Positions 25,364 through 36,195 of a stretch of 64,000 nucleotides of DNA are shown piece by piece. The notes under the pieces are model-generated. The model searched no databases, was not told the DNA's origin, and worked only from the letters and a program-made list of their open reading frames with translations. This stretch comes from Pseudomonadota bacterium (GTDB lineage: Bacteria; Pseudomonadota; Gammaproteobacteria; Acidiferrobacterales; Acidiferrobacteraceae), in contig JAJYPD010000002.1 in NCBI GenBank assembly GCA_021795715.1, positions 62,001 through 126,000 of the forward strand. Reading direction: 5' to 3'. Position numbers and translations under genes: made by a program. Each line of letters opens with the position of its first letter. Position 1 is the stretch's first letter.

Positions 25364-26254
25364 ATGAACTGGTTCGATAAGCTGTTACCTCCCAAGATCA
25401 AAAGTCGCGGAACGGCCAAAAAGGCCGTGCCGGAGGGTTTGTGGAGCAAATGCCCTGGCTGTGGCAGCGTTCTCTATCACGCCGAGATCGAAAAGAACCA
25501 GAGCGTCTGTCCGCGCTGCGACCATCACATGCGCATCGGCGCGCGCAAGCGGCTGGACGCGTTTCTGGATGCCGGTGAGCGCACCGAGATCGGTGCGGAT
25601 CTGCGCCCGGTCGATTTTCTCAAGTTCAAGGATTCCAAGCGCTACAAGGACCGCCTCGCCGAGGCGCACAAGAACACCGGCGAATCCGATGCGCTCGTGG
25701 TCGTGCGCGGCCAGCTGCTGGGTCTGGAGCTGGTGGTGGCGGCGTTCGAGTTCGGCTTCATGGGCGGATCGATGGGGTCGGTGGTCGGCGAGCGCTTCAC
25801 CCGCGGCGTCGACGCCAGTCTTGAGGCCGGCATCCCCTTTGTCTGTTTTGCCGCAAGCGGCGGCGCGCGCATGCAGGAGGGACTGACGTCGCTCATGCAG
25901 ATGGCCAAGACGAGCGCGGCTTTGACCCGGCTCGAAGCCGCCTCGCTGCCTTTCATTTCCGTGCTCACCGATCCCACCATGGGGGGTGTATCGGCCAGTT
26001 TCGCGATGCTCGGCGATGTGATCATCGCCGAACCCAAGGCATTGATCGGTTTTGCGGGGCCGCGCGTCATCGAGCAAACCGTGCGCGAGACCCTGCCTGA
26101 AGGCTTCCAGCGCGCCGAGTTTCTGCTCGACCATGGCGCGGTCGACATGATCGTGCACCGCCATCGCCTGCGGGAAACCATCGCCAAACTGCTGGCGGCG
26201 ATGACGCACCAGCCGCTCAAAACTTTGCTTCCCTGTCCGACCGTCGAATCCTGA
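25364..26254 (+). CDS. accD: acetyl-CoA carboxylase carboxyltransferase subunit beta
   Basis: A 296-residue carboxyltransferase subunit for malonyl-CoA formation in fatty acid synthesis. The N-terminal zinc finger has Cys30, Cys33, Cys49 and Cys52; the crotonase-type core shows GGARMQEG and [11 protein letters not shown]. It is typical in size. It lies between trpA and folC as in many Gammaproteobacteria. Its TGA is embedded in the CTGA at which folC probably begins. Confidence 0.96.
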   Translation: MNWFDKLLPPKIKSRGTAKKAVPEGLWSKCPGCGSVLYHAEIEKNQSVCPRCDHHMRIGARKRLDAFLDAGERTEIGADLRPVDFLKFKDSKRYKDRLAEAHKNTGESDALVVVRGQLLGLELVVAAFEFGFMGGSMGSVVGERFTRGVDASLEAGIPFVCFAASGGARMQEGLTSLMQMAKTSAALTRLEAASLPFISVLTDPTMGGVSASFAMLGDVIIAEPKALIGFAGPRVIEQTVRETLPEGFQRAEFLLDHGAVDMIVHRHRLRETIAKLLAAMTHQPLKTLLPCPTVES

Positions 26255-27504
26255 AACCCCGCGACCTCAACGACTGGCTGTCCTACATCACCACGCAGCA
26301 CGCGCGGGTCATCGATCTTGGCCTGGACCGCCTGGCCGCAGTGGCCGCCCGGCTGAGCCCTTTGCACAGCCGCGTGATCACGGTCGGAGGCACCAACGGC
26401 AAGGGATCGACCGTGGCCTATCTCGAACACATCTACAGGGCCTCTGGCTACCGGGTCGGCGCCTATTTTTCCCCCCATCTTATCCGTTACAACGAGCGGG
26501 TGCGCATCATGGGAGAGGAGGCAAGCGATGCGGTGTTGTGCGCGGCGTTTGCCGAAGTGGAGCGCGTGCGTGCAGACACGCCGCTTACCTATTTCGAATT
26601 CGGCACGCTCGCGGCCTTCATCGTGTTCGCCGATGCCGGCCTCGATGTGGTGATCCTCGAGGTGGGTCTGGGCGGGCGGCTCGATGCGGTCAATGTGATC
26701 GATGGTGACGTGGGCGTGGTGGTGTCCGTCGGCACCGATCACAAGGATTGGCTCGGCGAGGACCGCGAGACCATCGGCCGGGAAAAGGCGGGTATTTTCC
26801 GCGGCGGCCGGCCGGCCATCCTGGGCGCGGACATGCCGGAGAGCGTACGCACGGTCGCGCGCGGCATCGGCGCCCGGGTGATGGAGGCCGGGCGGGATTT
26901 CCGGATCCGGCCGCTCCCGTCGCAGTGGCACTACGAAAGTGCCCAGGGCGCGCGGGATCTGCCGTATCCGGCACTGCGCGGCGCGTACCAGCTGAACAAT
27001 GCCGCCTGTGCGATTGCCGCCGTCGAGGCGCTCGATCTGCCGGTGCAGGCCGGCGCGATCCGCATGGGGCTGGTCGGGGTCCGCCTGCCGGGACGGTTCC
27101 AGACCCTGCCTGGACGGCCTCTGGTCGTGCTGGATGTGGCGCACAACGCGGAGGCGGCGGCCGTGCTCGCCGACACGCTCATGACGCAACCGGTGGCCGG
27201 ATGCACGAGGGCGGTAGTCGGCATGCTCCGCGACAAGCCCATCGAGGAGGTGCTGGCGGTGTTGATGCCGCGCGTCGATGTGTGGCACGTCGCCAGTGTC
27301 GACGATCCGCGGGGCGCCGATGGCGCCGCTCTGGCCGCGGTGCTGGCGGCCCATGGTGTCACCGCCGTAACCGTGCACGCGGATGTGGTGGCAGCGTTCG
27401 ACGCCGCCCGGTGTCAGGCGCAGGAAAGTGACCGCATCGTGGTTTTTGGGTCCTTCAAGACGGTCGGTGCTATACTACGCTACGTCTCCAGGCACGAGGA
27501 CTAG
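26251..27504 (+). CDS. folC: folylpolyglutamate/dihydrofolate synthase
   Basis: A Mur-ligase-fold enzyme that makes dihydrofolate and adds glutamates to folates. The P-loop is GGTNGKGST and LGGRLDAVN follows. The conserved N-terminal region (DWLSYI, IDLGLDR) lies upstream of the first ATG/GTG/TTG in frame, GTG 26341, which would delete 30 conserved residues. The only fitting upstream initiator is CTG 26251, within CTGA overlapping the accD stop; this gives 417 residues, normal for the family. I therefore propose a rare CTG start coupled to accD termination; no Shine-Dalgarno is visible. A sequencing error is the alternative. Confidence 0.85.
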   Translation: MKPRDLNDWLSYITTQHARVIDLGLDRLAAVAARLSPLHSRVITVGGTNGKGSTVAYLEHIYRASGYRVGAYFSPHLIRYNERVRIMGEEASDAVLCAAFAEVERVRADTPLTYFEFGTLAAFIVFADAGLDVVILEVGLGGRLDAVNVIDGDVGVVVSVGTDHKDWLGEDRETIGREKAGIFRGGRPAILGADMPESVRTVARGIGARVMEAGRDFRIRPLPSQWHYESAQGARDLPYPALRGAYQLNNAACAIAAVEALDLPVQAGAIRMGLVGVRLPGRFQTLPGRPLVVLDVAHNAEAAAVLADTLMTQPVAGCTRAVVGMLRDKPIEEVLAVLMPRVDVWHVASVDDPRGADGAALAAVLAAHGVTAVTVHADVVAAFDAARCQAQESDRIVVFGSFKTVGAILRYVSRHED

Positions 27505-27505
27505 G

Positions 27506-28051
27506 ATGGCTGAAGACAGGTCATTTGATCCCCGGCGCCGCGTGCTGGGTGCGGTGGTGTTGGTGACGGCGGCGGTGATCTTTCTGCCGATGGTGTTCAA
27601 GGCCCCGCGCGCGGTGGCGCCGGGCGATGACGTGCTGACGGTCGTGCGCAGCGGCAAGGGCCTGCGTGCGCAATGGCACCCGGCGAGCGCGCCTGTGGCC
27701 GCGATACGGCCACAGGCAGCCGCCGCGCCTGCGGTGGCGGTGGTGCGCAAGACGGCGCCCGTGGTGGCGGCCCCTCCGGCGCCCGTGCCGTCGGCGCGGC
27801 CCGCAGCGGTGCCCCCGTCCTCCTGGATCGTTCAGGTCGGCGCCTATGTCAACGCATCTGACGCCATCGCGTTTGCCAATCGCCTGAAGACCCAGGGTTT
27901 CCATGTCCATATGCATCTGATGCCGCTTGCCCACAGTCGCGGAATCGTTGTGACGATCGGCCCGTATGGCCAAGCCACCGCGGCGGCAGCAGTCCGGCGC
28001 ATCGCCCGGCTCGATCACATCCGCGGCCTTGTCGAACCGGGTCCGGGGTAA
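27506..28051 (+). CDS. dedD: DedD-like SPOR-domain cell-division protein
   Basis: A 181-residue bitopic protein: a basic N-terminus (DPRRR), one transmembrane helix (about residues 13-31), an Ala/Pro-rich periplasmic linker (about 55-104) and a C-terminal SPOR domain (SWIVQVGAYVNASDAIAFA to RGLVEP) that binds denuded septal peptidoglycan. The size and the position folC-dedD-cvpA-purF match the gammaproteobacterial dedD. It starts at ATG 27506, one base after the folC stop. Confidence 0.85.
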   Translation: MAEDRSFDPRRRVLGAVVLVTAAVIFLPMVFKAPRAVAPGDDVLTVVRSGKGLRAQWHPASAPVAAIRPQAAAAPAVAVVRKTAPVVAAPPAPVPSARPAAVPPSSWIVQVGAYVNASDAIAFANRLKTQGFHVHMHLMPLAHSRGIVVTIGPYGQATAAAAVRRIARLDHIRGLVEPGPG

Positions 28052-28143
28052 CGCAAAGCCGGGGCCGTGCTCCCGGACCGAACGGGATAGCTCTCAAAAG
28101 GAGGGAAGGTGGACCGCGGCGGGTGGCGGTCCGTCGCAGACGT

Positions 28144-28635
28144 ATGAACGGTCTTGATGCAGCCATTGTGGTCATAATCACCTTGTTCGTCGCGGTGGGG
28201 GCGTTGCGCGGGTTTTTGAGCGAGGTCTTTTCGTTCCTGACCTGGACTTTGAGTCTTGCCTTTGCCTGGTTCTTTTCGGGCGACTTCACCGGCTGGTTCG
28301 CCGGTCGTATCCATGACGCCGATCTGCGTTCCGTGCTCGTCTTCTTTGCGCTGTTTTTCGTCGCCTTCATCGTCATGACGATCCTCAGCCATTTCGTGCG
28401 CACGCTGTGGCTCGAAGTCGGCCCGCTGGGTGTGGACCGGGCGCTCGGGGCCTTCGTCGGTTTTCTGAAGGGCGCGGGCGTCATCGTCATCCTCGTGTTG
28501 CTTGCGGGTCTGACGCCCTTTCCCAAGTATCACTTCTGGCGGTCGTCGCTGTTTGTCGGCTACTTTCAGGTGATGGCCATCCATGTGACGCGGTGGCTGC
28601 CGCCGGATGTTGCCCGCAATGTCCGCTATGGCTAG
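28144..28635 (+). CDS. cvpA: CvpA family membrane protein
   Basis: A 163-residue inner-membrane protein with four hydrophobic segments, opening with MNGLDAAIVVIITLFVAVGALRG in the CvpA style (a polar start, then GALRGF). CvpA is associated with envelope homeostasis and is nearly always located next to purF, as here. ATG 28144 gives the canonical N-terminus; a GTG at 28123 would add seven arginine-rich residues. GGAGGGAAGG at 28101-28110 is rather distant as a ribosome-binding site. Confidence 0.88.
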   Translation: MNGLDAAIVVIITLFVAVGALRGFLSEVFSFLTWTLSLAFAWFFSGDFTGWFAGRIHDADLRSVLVFFALFFVAFIVMTILSHFVRTLWLEVGPLGVDRALGAFVGFLKGAGVIVILVLLAGLTPFPKYHFWRSSLFVGYFQVMAIHVTRWLPPDVARNVRYG

Positions 28636-28671
28636 AATCCATCGCTTTTCACGCTTGTCAGGAGTGGGCTC

Positions 28672-30180
28672 ATGTGTGGGATAGTGGGAATACTCGCGAA
28701 GAGTCCTGTCAATCAAGCGATCTACGACGGCCTGACAGTGCTGCAGCACCGTGGCCAGGACGCGGCCGGCATCATCACAAGCGATGGCAAGCGCGTCTAC
28801 CTGCGCAAGGACAACGGCCTGGTGCGGGACGTTTTCCAGGCGCACCACATGCTGGCGCTGCGCGGCACCATGGGCATCGGTCATGTGCGCTACCCGACGG
28901 CGGGCTGTTCCAGTTCGGCGGAAGCGCAGCCCTTTTACGTCAATTCGCCGTTTGGCCTGGCGATCGCCCACAATGGCAATCTCACCAATACCGCTTCGCT
29001 GCGCGAGGAGCTGTTCCGTGAGGATCTGCGCCACATCAACACCGAGTCCGATTCCGAGGTGCTGCTCAATGTCTTCGCCCACGAGTTGCGCGAATTCGCG
29101 GGGTTGAGCCCGACGCCCGAGCATATCTTCCGGGCGGTGGCGGCTGTGCACCGGCGCTGCCGCGGGGCCTATGCGGTCGTGATCATGATCGCCGGGCTTG
29201 GCATCGTCGCCTTCCGCGATCCGCATGGTATCCGGCCCATCGTGTATGGCCGCCGTGACACCGATCAGGGCCCTGAGCACATGATCGCCTCGGAAAGCGT
29301 CGCGCTCGATGTGCTGGGCTACACGCTGGTGCGCGATGTCGGCGCCGGCGAAGCGATCTTCATCAGCATGGATGGTGTCGTGCACAGCCGGCAGTGCGCC
29401 GAAAGGCCGCGCCTTACCCCCTGCATCTTTGAACATGTCTACATGGCCCGGCCGGATTCGATCATGGACGGCATCAGCGTCTACAAGGCCCGGCTGCGGA
29501 TGGGCGAGCGTCTCGCGCGCAAACTGCTGCGTGAGTGGCCGGATCAGGACATCGATGTGGTGATCCCGATTCCCGACACGAGCCGCGCGGCGGCTCTTGA
29601 GCTGGCCAAGGAGCTCGATGTCAAATATCGCGAAGGATTCATCAAGAATCGCTATATCGGCCGCACATTCATCATGCCCGGCCAGAACGAACGCAAGCGG
29701 TCGGTGCGGCAGAAGCTAAACGCCATCGATCTTGAGTTCCGCGGCAAGAACGTTTTGCTGGTGGACGATTCGATCGTGCGCGGCACCACATCCAAGCAGA
29801 TCATCCAGATGGCGCGTGACGCCGGCGCGGTCAAGGTCTATTTCGCATCGGCCGCGCCGGCGGTGCGCTATCCCAACGTCTACGGCATCGATATGCCATC
29901 GACCCATGAACTCATCGCCGCCGGGCGCACCACCGAAGAGGTGGCCGCGGAGATCGGCGCCGATCGCGTTCTGTACCAGGATCTGGATGACCTGATCGAA
30001 GCGGCGCGCGAGGGGAATCCGCGCATCACGCAATTCGATACATCCTGTTTCGACGGAATCTATGTGACGGGCGATGTCGGTCAGGAGTACCTGGAGACTG
30101 TCGAGCGTCTGCGCCGCAACGCCGGCAATTGCGAAGAGATCAACGATCTCGGATCGACTGAACTCCATACGTATTACTGA
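28672..30180 (+). CDS. purF: amidophosphoribosyltransferase
   Basis: A 502-residue enzyme for the first committed step of purine synthesis, PRPP plus glutamine to phosphoribosylamine. The N-terminal nucleophile is Cys2 (MCGIVG), with no propeptide. The glutaminase domain shows GHVRYPTAG and AHNGNLTN, and the PRPP loop is [13 protein letters not shown]. It lacks the CxxxC iron-sulfur motifs of the Bacillus type, as expected for the E. coli type. AGGAG precedes the ATG. metZ follows after 7 nt. Confidence 0.97.
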   Translation: MCGIVGILAKSPVNQAIYDGLTVLQHRGQDAAGIITSDGKRVYLRKDNGLVRDVFQAHHMLALRGTMGIGHVRYPTAGCSSSAEAQPFYVNSPFGLAIAHNGNLTNTASLREELFREDLRHINTESDSEVLLNVFAHELREFAGLSPTPEHIFRAVAAVHRRCRGAYAVVIMIAGLGIVAFRDPHGIRPIVYGRRDTDQGPEHMIASESVALDVLGYTLVRDVGAGEAIFISMDGVVHSRQCAERPRLTPCIFEHVYMARPDSIMDGISVYKARLRMGERLARKLLREWPDQDIDVVIPIPDTSRAAALELAKELDVKYREGFIKNRYIGRTFIMPGQNERKRSVRQKLNAIDLEFRGKNVLLVDDSIVRGTTSKQIIQMARDAGAVKVYFASAAPAVRYPNVYGIDMPSTHELIAAGRTTEEVAAEIGADRVLYQDLDDLIEAAREGNPRITQFDTSCFDGIYVTGDVGQEYLETVERLRRNAGNCEEINDLGSTELHTYY

Positions 30181-30187
30181 GGACGCG

Positions 30188-31384
30188 ATGGACAAGGACA
30201 AGGAACCCCGTCAGCGGGAAACAGAGGCGGTCCGCGCAGGACATCACCGCACGGCCGAAGGCGAACACAGCGAGCCGCTCTTTATTACGTCGAGCTACGT
30301 TTTCGCGAATGCCGAGGAGGCTGCGGCGCGTTTTGCCGGGCGCGAGCGCGGCAACATCTACTCCCGCAACGGCAATCCGACCGTGCGCATATTCGAGGAG
30401 CGGCTCGCGGCTTTGGAGGGCGCAGAGCGCGCACTCGCCACCGCCTCCGGGATGTCGGCCATTCTCGCGGTATGCCTGGGGTTGCTGCGCGCGGGCGACC
30501 ACATCGTTGCCTCGCAGAGCCTGTTTGGTCCGACCGTGGCGCTCCTGCAGATGCTGGCGCGCTTTGGTATCGACACCACCTTCGTGGCCCTGGATGATGT
30601 GGACGCCTGGCGCCGCGCATGCACGAAGCATACGCGGCTCTTCTTTCTGGAGACGCCGTCGAATCCGCTGAGCGTGCTGGGCGATATTGTGGCGCTGGCC
30701 GATGTCGCGCACGCCGCCGGCGCGCGTCTGGTGGTGGACAACAGCTTTTGCACGCCGATTCTGCAGCAGCCGCTTGCGCTCGGCGCGGACCTTGTCATCC
30801 ACTCCGCGACGAAATATATCGACGGCCAGGGTCGCGGGCTCGGCGGCGCCATTGTCGGCAGCGAAGCGCTGATTGGCGGTGATATTTTCCTGTTTGTGCG
30901 CACCGCGGGCCCGGTGATGAGTCCGTTCAATGCCTGGATTTTCCTGAAAGGCCTGGAAACCCTGCCGTTGCGGATGGAGGCCCATTCCGCGCGGGCGCTT
31001 TCCCTCAGCCTGTGGCTTGAGGATCAGCCGCTGGTGGAAGAAGTCTTTTATTCGCACCTGCCCAGTCACCCGCAGTACGCTTTGGCGCGCGCCCAGCAGA
31101 GTGCCGGCGGCGGTGTCCTTGCGTTCCGCCTGCGCGGGGGACGCAAGGAGGCGTTTGCCTTCATCGATGCCAGCCGCATCATGTCGATCACGGCGAACCT
31201 CGGTGATACCAAGACGACCATAACGCATCCGGCGACCACGACGCACGGCCGCCTCACCCCGGAGGCGCGGGCGGCGGCGGGTGTGGGCGACGAACTGATC
31301 CGGATATCGGTCGGACTCGAATCTCTGGAGGATCTCAAAAGGGATCTCGAGGGCGGCTTTGCCGCCGTGCGTGCTTGCGGTTAG
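30188..31384 (+). CDS. metZ: O-succinylhomoserine sulfhydrylase (Cys/Met metabolism PLP enzyme)
   Basis: A 398-residue gamma-family PLP enzyme with YSRNGNPTVR, the PLP-binding stacking tyrosine region, ETPSNPL and the Schiff-base lysine in SATKYIDGQG. The DGQGR sequence after the lysine is typical of MetZ, which forms homocysteine directly from O-succinylhomoserine and sulfide. The order purF-metZ is common in Gammaproteobacteria. Start ATG 30188; frames reaching upstream overlap purF. A different substrate preference within the family (O-acetylhomoserine) cannot be excluded. Confidence 0.88.
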   Translation: MDKDKEPRQRETEAVRAGHHRTAEGEHSEPLFITSSYVFANAEEAAARFAGRERGNIYSRNGNPTVRIFEERLAALEGAERALATASGMSAILAVCLGLLRAGDHIVASQSLFGPTVALLQMLARFGIDTTFVALDDVDAWRRACTKHTRLFFLETPSNPLSVLGDIVALADVAHAAGARLVVDNSFCTPILQQPLALGADLVIHSATKYIDGQGRGLGGAIVGSEALIGGDIFLFVRTAGPVMSPFNAWIFLKGLETLPLRMEAHSARALSLSLWLEDQPLVEEVFYSHLPSHPQYALARAQQSAGGGVLAFRLRGGRKEAFAFIDASRIMSITANLGDTKTTITHPATTTHGRLTPEARAAAGVGDELIRISVGLESLEDLKRDLEGGFAAVRACG

Positions 31385-31407
31385 GACCGGTACGGAAAGG
31401 AGGATCG

Positions 31408-32118
31408 ATGGGCAAAAGGATGGTACGGGCGGTGGCCGCCGGCGTGACCTTGGTGCTGGCGGGCTGCGGACGGGGCGCACCGCATGCGACGATCCTCTAC
31501 CTGCAGGCGCGTGAGTCCGGGGGCTCGCCGTTTCCGGCACGCGTTTTGGTCAACCGCCACTTCGTGCGGATCGATCCGGACATGGCGACGGGCAACTACA
31601 TCCTGTTCAACCGCAAGCGGCGCGTCATCTACAGCGTCGATGCGGCCGACCGCACGATCCTTGTGATCCGCAGCCATCCGGTGACCTACACGCCGCCGAT
31701 CCTGCTCGAAAACCGCGTGGCGAGATTGCCGGGATCCGTAACGTTCGACGGCCACAAGGCGCTCCATTATGCGCTGTCGACCAACGGCGAACAGTGCTAT
31801 GAAGTCTATGCCGCCAAGGGATTTCTGCGCGGCGCGGCGAGGGCGCTGGCGGGCTACAAGAAGGCGCTGGCAGGCGAACAGGCGCTGGCCGCCGAACAGG
31901 GCGCGCCGGAACTGCAGGGACCGTGTGGTCTGGCAGACAGCATCTTTTCTGCCGGCCGCGAGTATGCGCAGGGCTTTCCCATCAAGATGATCGACCAGAA
32001 CCATAACGAGAAGACCCTGATGCGGGTGCGCCGCGATGTCGCCGTCAACCGGGACACCTTCACGCTACCTGCGCATTACCTCCGTTACAGCCCCAACGAG
32101 GTCCGTAGCGGCAGTTAG
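31408..32118 (+). CDS. lipoprotein of unknown function
   Basis: A 236-residue exported protein with a lipobox (LAGC at about residues 18-21) after a hydrophobic signal. The mature part begins GRGAPHATILYLQA; a central region alternates strands and there are two further cysteines (GEQCYE, GPCGLA). No family is recognised. A strong ribosome-binding site AAAGGAGGA (31396-31404) precedes ATG 31408. Its last 54 nt overlap the 3' end of lpxH on the other strand. It may be the last gene of the purF-metZ transcript. Confidence 0.7.
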   Translation: MGKRMVRAVAAGVTLVLAGCGRGAPHATILYLQARESGGSPFPARVLVNRHFVRIDPDMATGNYILFNRKRRVIYSVDAADRTILVIRSHPVTYTPPILLENRVARLPGSVTFDGHKALHYALSTNGEQCYEVYAAKGFLRGAARALAGYKKALAGEQALAAEQGAPELQGPCGLADSIFSAGREYAQGFPIKMIDQNHNEKTLMRVRRDVAVNRDTFTLPAHYLRYSPNEVRSGS

Positions 32119-32823
32119 ACGCAGCCCGCCGGGGCCGGCCACAAGCAGGCTCGAGCCTTCGTACCAGTCGCCCACGACAATACGCTCGAGCGGTTCGGTG
32201 GGTGTGTCCACGCGGTAGTGACCCGGTCTGTGGGTGTGTCCGTGAATCAGCCGTTTCAGGCCGTGGTCGCGCAGCAGCATGCGCACGGCGTCGGCGTTCA
32301 CATCCATGATCGTTTCCGGCTTGTAACCGGTCGCGGTCCCGCTTTCCTGACGCAGATTGCGCGCCATGGCCATGCGTTCGGGAATGCTGCGGGCCAGGAT
32401 CTGCGCCTGCCAGCGCGGGTCCCGCACCTGGCGGCGCATGGCCATGTAATCGGTGTCGTCGGTGCACAAGGCATCGCCATGGCTTAGCAAGGTGGGCGTG
32501 CCAAACAGGTCGAGCCGGTAGGGGTCGGGGAGGAGCCGGCATCCGGTCAGGTCCGCAAAACCGCCGGAAAGGAGGAAGTCGCGGTTGCCATGCATGACCG
32601 AAATGGACAGCCCCCCGCCGGTGGCGTTTTTCAAGGCCGCCAAAACCGGCGCAAATTCAGGGGCGCAAGCGGCATCATCGCCGATCCAGTATTCGAACAG
32701 ATCGCCGAGTATGTACAGATGATCGACCTGTCCGACGGCCGCGCCCAGCAGCGCCTCAAACAGCGCGATGGCTTCCGGCCGCTCCGTCGTCAGATGGAGA
32801 TCGGCGATGAAAGCCTGCGCCAT
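32065..32823 (-). CDS. lpxH: UDP-2,3-diacylglucosamine pyrophosphohydrolase
   Basis: A 252-residue calcineurin-like metallophosphoesterase of the lipid A pathway, acting at the inner membrane to make lipid X. The metal motifs are DLHL (residues 8-11), GDLFEYWIGDD, GNRDFLL and HGHTHRPG. It is typical in size. It begins at 32823 next to ppiB, whose stop it overlaps by one base, and its C-terminus overlaps the convergent lipoprotein gene. ppiB-lpxH opposite cysS is a familiar arrangement. Confidence 0.93.
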   Translation of the reverse strand: MAQAFIADLHLTTERPEAIALFEALLGAAVGQVDHLYILGDLFEYWIGDDAACAPEFAPVLAALKNATGGGLSISVMHGNRDFLLSGGFADLTGCRLLPDPYRLDLFGTPTLLSHGDALCTDDTDYMAMRRQVRDPRWQAQILARSIPERMAMARNLRQESGTATGYKPETIMDVNADAVRMLLRDHGLKRLIHGHTHRPGHYRVDTPTEPLERIVVGDWYEGSSLLVAGPGGLRLTAATDLVGAVTEVMRR

Positions 32824-33314
32824 CAGTCGATGGATACGCGCGTGATGGCGATGGTGCTCACCGGCACGTCCTGATGGCCGGCGCGGCTTGTGGTCGCCGT
32901 GCCCTTGATGGTGTCGATGACGTCCATGCCGGTGACGACATGGCCGAACACGCAGTAGCCCCAGCCCGACGGCGTAGGCGCGGTGAAATTCAGAAAGTCG
33001 TTGTCGGCCACGTTGATGAAAAACTGGCTGGTCGCCGAATGCGGATCGCTGGTGCGGGCCATGGCGATGGTGCCGCGGCTGTTGCGCAGGCCGTTGTTGG
33101 CCTCATTGTCGATCGGTGGCCGCGTCGGCTTTTGCTTCATGTCGGAGGTAAAGCCCCCGCCCTGGATCATGAAACCATCGATCACGCGATGGAAAATCGT
33201 ATCGTCAAAGAAGCCGTCCCGGACATATGTCAGAAAGTTGGCGACGGTCTTGGGTGCCTTTTCGGCGTTCAGGTCCAGTACGATCTTGCCGTGGGTGGTC
33301 TCGAGGGTCACCAT
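32823..33314 (-). CDS. ppiB: cyclophilin-type peptidyl-prolyl isomerase
   Basis: A 163-residue cytoplasmic cyclophilin, without signal peptide. Family motifs are [19 protein letters not shown], the TIAMAR segment, [10 protein letters not shown] and the [10 protein letters not shown] end. I chose the start at 33314 because it has AGGAGAG about 9 nt upstream and gives [15 protein letters not shown]; a longer frame from 33350 would add 12 unlikely residues. Lack of export suggests the cytoplasmic PpiB rather than PpiA. Confidence 0.93.
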   Translation of the reverse strand: MVTLETTHGKIVLDLNAEKAPKTVANFLTYVRDGFFDDTIFHRVIDGFMIQGGGFTSDMKQKPTRPPIDNEANNGLRNSRGTIAMARTSDPHSATSQFFINVADNDFLNFTAPTPSGWGYCVFGHVVTGMDVIDTIKGTATTSRAGHQDVPVSTIAITRVSID

Positions 33315-33414
33315 GCGCAGACGCTCTCCTATTGCCAGGTCGGTGCTCACGTGAGCAGGTAGCGCATTGTCCCTTAGTTGTCACCAGAGGGCAAATCTTG
33401 CGTATCATAGGCAC

Positions 33415-34794
33415 ATGAAACCGATCGTCACCCGCTTTGCGCCGAGCCCAAGCGGTTTTCTCCATCTGGGCAACGCCCGCACGGCGCTTTTCAGCCTGCT
33501 GGCCGCCCTGCCCGATGGCCGCTTTCTCCTGCGCATCGAGGACACGGATCGCGCGCGCGTTTCGGCCGTGTTCACGGACGCGGTGCGCGCGGATCTCGAC
33601 TGGCTGGGTTTCGGGGCTTATATCGACCAGCAGGCGATCTGGCACCAGTCGGCGCGCGAAGCGGTCTATCGCGAGCATCTCGATCGGCTGTCGCGGCTTG
33701 CATTCTCCTACCCCTGTTTCTGCAGTCCCGCAGAACTTGCGCGCGAGCGCGAACAGGCGCACGCGCGCGGCCTGCCGCCGCGCTATTCGGGGCGCTGTGC
33801 GCACCTGCCCGAGACACAGGCCAAGGACCGTCTGGCGCGCGGCGAGCCGGCGGCCTGGCGTTTCCGCGTGCCGCGCGGGGAGACCGTCCACTTCATCGAC
33901 CGGGTGCGCGGACCGCAGACCGTGCCGACGGATGCGCTCGGCGATTTCGTCATCGCGCGCGCAAGCGGCGAGCCCATGTTCTTTTTTGCCAACGCCATAG
34001 ACGATGCGCTTTCGGGTGTCACGCTGGTCTTGCGTGGCGAGGATCATCTGCCGAATACGCCGCGGCAAATCCTTTTGCTGAACGCGCTGAAGCTGCCGGT
34101 GCCCGAATACGGGCATCTGCCACTTGTGCTCGGCGCGTCGGGGGCGCCCTTGTCCAAGCGCGAGGGGGCGGCCGGCATCGGCGATCTGCGCGATGAGGGG
34201 TTCTTGCCGCTTGCCATCGTCAACTATCTGGCGCGGCTCGGCGCCACCATCGCCTGCGAACACATCGCCGATCTGACGGCGCTTGCGCGCGCCTTTTCGG
34301 TCGATCACATCGGACGCGCGCCGGCGCATTTCGATCGCCAGCAGCTGTTGCATTGGCAGCGCCTCGCGCTGGCGCAGACGTCCGACGAGACGATCGCCGC
34401 GTGGCTGCCGGCGGATGTGCCGGTGGGCCAGCGCGCGGCCTTTGTCCGGGCGGTGCGGCCGAATGCGACGTTCGCCCGCGAATTCGGCGAGTGGGCGGCG
34501 GTGGTTTATGGGGCCGGGCCCATCACCCTCGGCAGTGCCGCCAAAGAGGCATTGCAGGCCGTCGGCCGTTCGTTTTTCGATATCGCCCTGGATGCCTTGG
34601 CCGATCAGGTGCCGCCAAGCGAACTGCCGGCGCGGCTCAAGGCGGCCGGCATCGGTGGCAAAGGACTGTTCCATGCGCTGCGCGCGGCGCTGACCGGTTC
34701 GCTCGAGGGTCCGGAGATGCGGGATCTTCTGGTTTTGATGCCGCCTGATATCATCAGGCGGCGCTTGATGGATTCGGTGGGGGCCCTATGCTGA
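33415..34794 (+). CDS. gltX: glutamyl-tRNA synthetase
   Basis: A 459-residue class I synthetase. The HIGH element reads HLGN in [15 protein letters not shown]; the KMSKS element is LSKREGA. Cysteines in YPCFCS and YSGRC match the zinc site of some GluRS proteins. The C-terminal anticodon-binding region is present, so it is a full synthetase and not the short GluQ. It overlaps the start of cysS by 7 nt. The start is ATG 33415; an in-frame ATG at 33367 gives 16 atypical residues. Confidence 0.92.
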   Translation: MKPIVTRFAPSPSGFLHLGNARTALFSLLAALPDGRFLLRIEDTDRARVSAVFTDAVRADLDWLGFGAYIDQQAIWHQSAREAVYREHLDRLSRLAFSYPCFCSPAELAREREQAHARGLPPRYSGRCAHLPETQAKDRLARGEPAAWRFRVPRGETVHFIDRVRGPQTVPTDALGDFVIARASGEPMFFFANAIDDALSGVTLVLRGEDHLPNTPRQILLLNALKLPVPEYGHLPLVLGASGAPLSKREGAAGIGDLRDEGFLPLAIVNYLARLGATIACEHIADLTALARAFSVDHIGRAPAHFDRQQLLHWQRLALAQTSDETIAAWLPADVPVGQRAAFVRAVRPNATFAREFGEWAAVVYGAGPITLGSAAKEALQAVGRSFFDIALDALADQVPPSELPARLKAAGIGGKGLFHALRAALTGSLEGPEMRDLLVLMPPDIIRRRLMDSVGALC

Positions 34795-36170
34795 AGATTT
34801 ACGACACACTGACCCGCGGCAAGACCGAGCTTGTGCCAATCGAACCCGGGCATGTGCGCATGTATGTGTGCGGCATGACCGTCTACGATCATTGCCATCT
34901 GGGTCATGCACGGGTGTTTGTCGTCTTCGACATGGTGGTCCGCTATCTGCGCGCCTGCGGTCTGCGGGTGACCTATGTACGCAACATCACGGACATCGAC
35001 GACAAGATCATCACGCGCGCCCGCGAGGCGGGCGAAACCATTACGCGGCTGACCGACCGCTTCATTGCCGCCATGGACGAGGACGCCGCGGCCTTGGGGG
35101 CGCAGCCGCCGGATTGTGCGCCGCGGGCGACCCACCATATCAGCGAAATCATCCGCATGATCAGTACCCTGATCGAGCGCGGCCATGCCTACCGTGCCGG
35201 CAATGGCGACGTCTATTACCGTGTGCGCAGCTGGCCCGCTTACGGGCGCCTGTCGAACCGGTCTTTGGATGACCTTCTCGTCGGTGCCCGCGTGGAGACG
35301 GGCGAGGCCAAGGACGACCCGCTGGATTTCGTGCTGTGGAAGGCGGCGCGTCCCGGCGAGCCGTCCTGGGATGCCCCGTTCGGGGCCGGGCGGCCGGGCT
35401 GGCACATCGAGTGCTCGGCCATGGCGATCCATTGCCTTGGGTCTCATTTTGACATCCATGGGGGCGGTATGGATCTGACTTTCCCGCACCATGAGAACGA
35501 GATCGCGCAGAGCGAGGCGGCGACCGGCTGCCACTTTGCCAACATCTGGATGCACAACGGTTTCGTGCGCATAAACGGCGAGAAGATGGCCAAGTCGCTC
35601 GGGAATTTCCTGACCATTCGCGATCTCCTCGCCGAGTTTGATGGCGAGGTCCTGCGCTATCTTCTGCTGGCAAGCCATTATCGGAGCCCCTTGAACTACG
35701 ACCGTGCCGCGCTCGTCCAGGCGCAGGAGGCCCTGACGCGCCTGTATCAGGCGCTGAGGGAGGTGCCGGAGGGCTCCGCGGGGCCGGTTGCGCAGGCCGA
35801 TCCTGAGGAACTTCGCTTCAGGGCGGCCATGGACGATGATTTCAACACGCCAACGGCGCTTGCGGTGCTGTTTGAGGTTGCGCATGCGATTCACCGCGCC
35901 CGGGAGGCCGGCGACCTGGTGGAAGTGGCGCGGCGGGGCGCGCTGCTGCGCCGGCTGGGCGGAATGATCGGCCTGCTCGAGCGGCCCCCGCAGGAGTTTC
36001 TGCAAGGCGGCGCGGCGGACCGGGAGGCGATCGAGGCGCTGGTTGCGGCCCGGGATGCCGCACGGCGGGCGCGGCAGTGGGCGCGCTCAGACGAGCTGCG
36101 CGACGAACTGAAGGCCCGCGGCGTCATCGTCGAGGATTCGGCGGCCGGAACCGTCTGGCGGCGGGCATGA
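34788..36170 (+). CDS. cysS: cysteinyl-tRNA synthetase
   Basis: A 460-residue class I synthetase. [18 protein letters not shown] contains the zinc-ligand Cys and the HIGH motif as [12 protein letters not shown] is the KMSKS variant. The zinc ligands also include the Cys of HIECSAMAI and the HHENE segment. It overlaps gltX by 7 nt and is followed by an 83-nt gap with a weak hairpin (36196-36228) before ilvB. Confidence 0.97.
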   Translation: MLKIYDTLTRGKTELVPIEPGHVRMYVCGMTVYDHCHLGHARVFVVFDMVVRYLRACGLRVTYVRNITDIDDKIITRAREAGETITRLTDRFIAAMDEDAAALGAQPPDCAPRATHHISEIIRMISTLIERGHAYRAGNGDVYYRVRSWPAYGRLSNRSLDDLLVGARVETGEAKDDPLDFVLWKAARPGEPSWDAPFGAGRPGWHIECSAMAIHCLGSHFDIHGGGMDLTFPHHENEIAQSEAATGCHFANIWMHNGFVRINGEKMAKSLGNFLTIRDLLAEFDGEVLRYLLLASHYRSPLNYDRAALVQAQEALTRLYQALREVPEGSAGPVAQADPEELRFRAAMDDDFNTPTALAVLFEVAHAIHRAREAGDLVEVARRGALLRRLGGMIGLLERPPQEFLQGGAADREAIEALVAARDAARRARQWARSDELRDELKARGVIVEDSAAGTVWRRA

Positions 36171-36195
36171 ACCCCAGGCGCCGTCGCCGCACTTG

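Noticed and set aside
26341-27504. GTG 26341 as start of folC
   Set aside because: It would delete the conserved N-terminal region that is clearly encoded upstream in the same frame.
33315-33350. Longer ppiB start at 33350
   Set aside because: It adds twelve atypical residues and would bypass the good AGGAGAG site in front of 33314.
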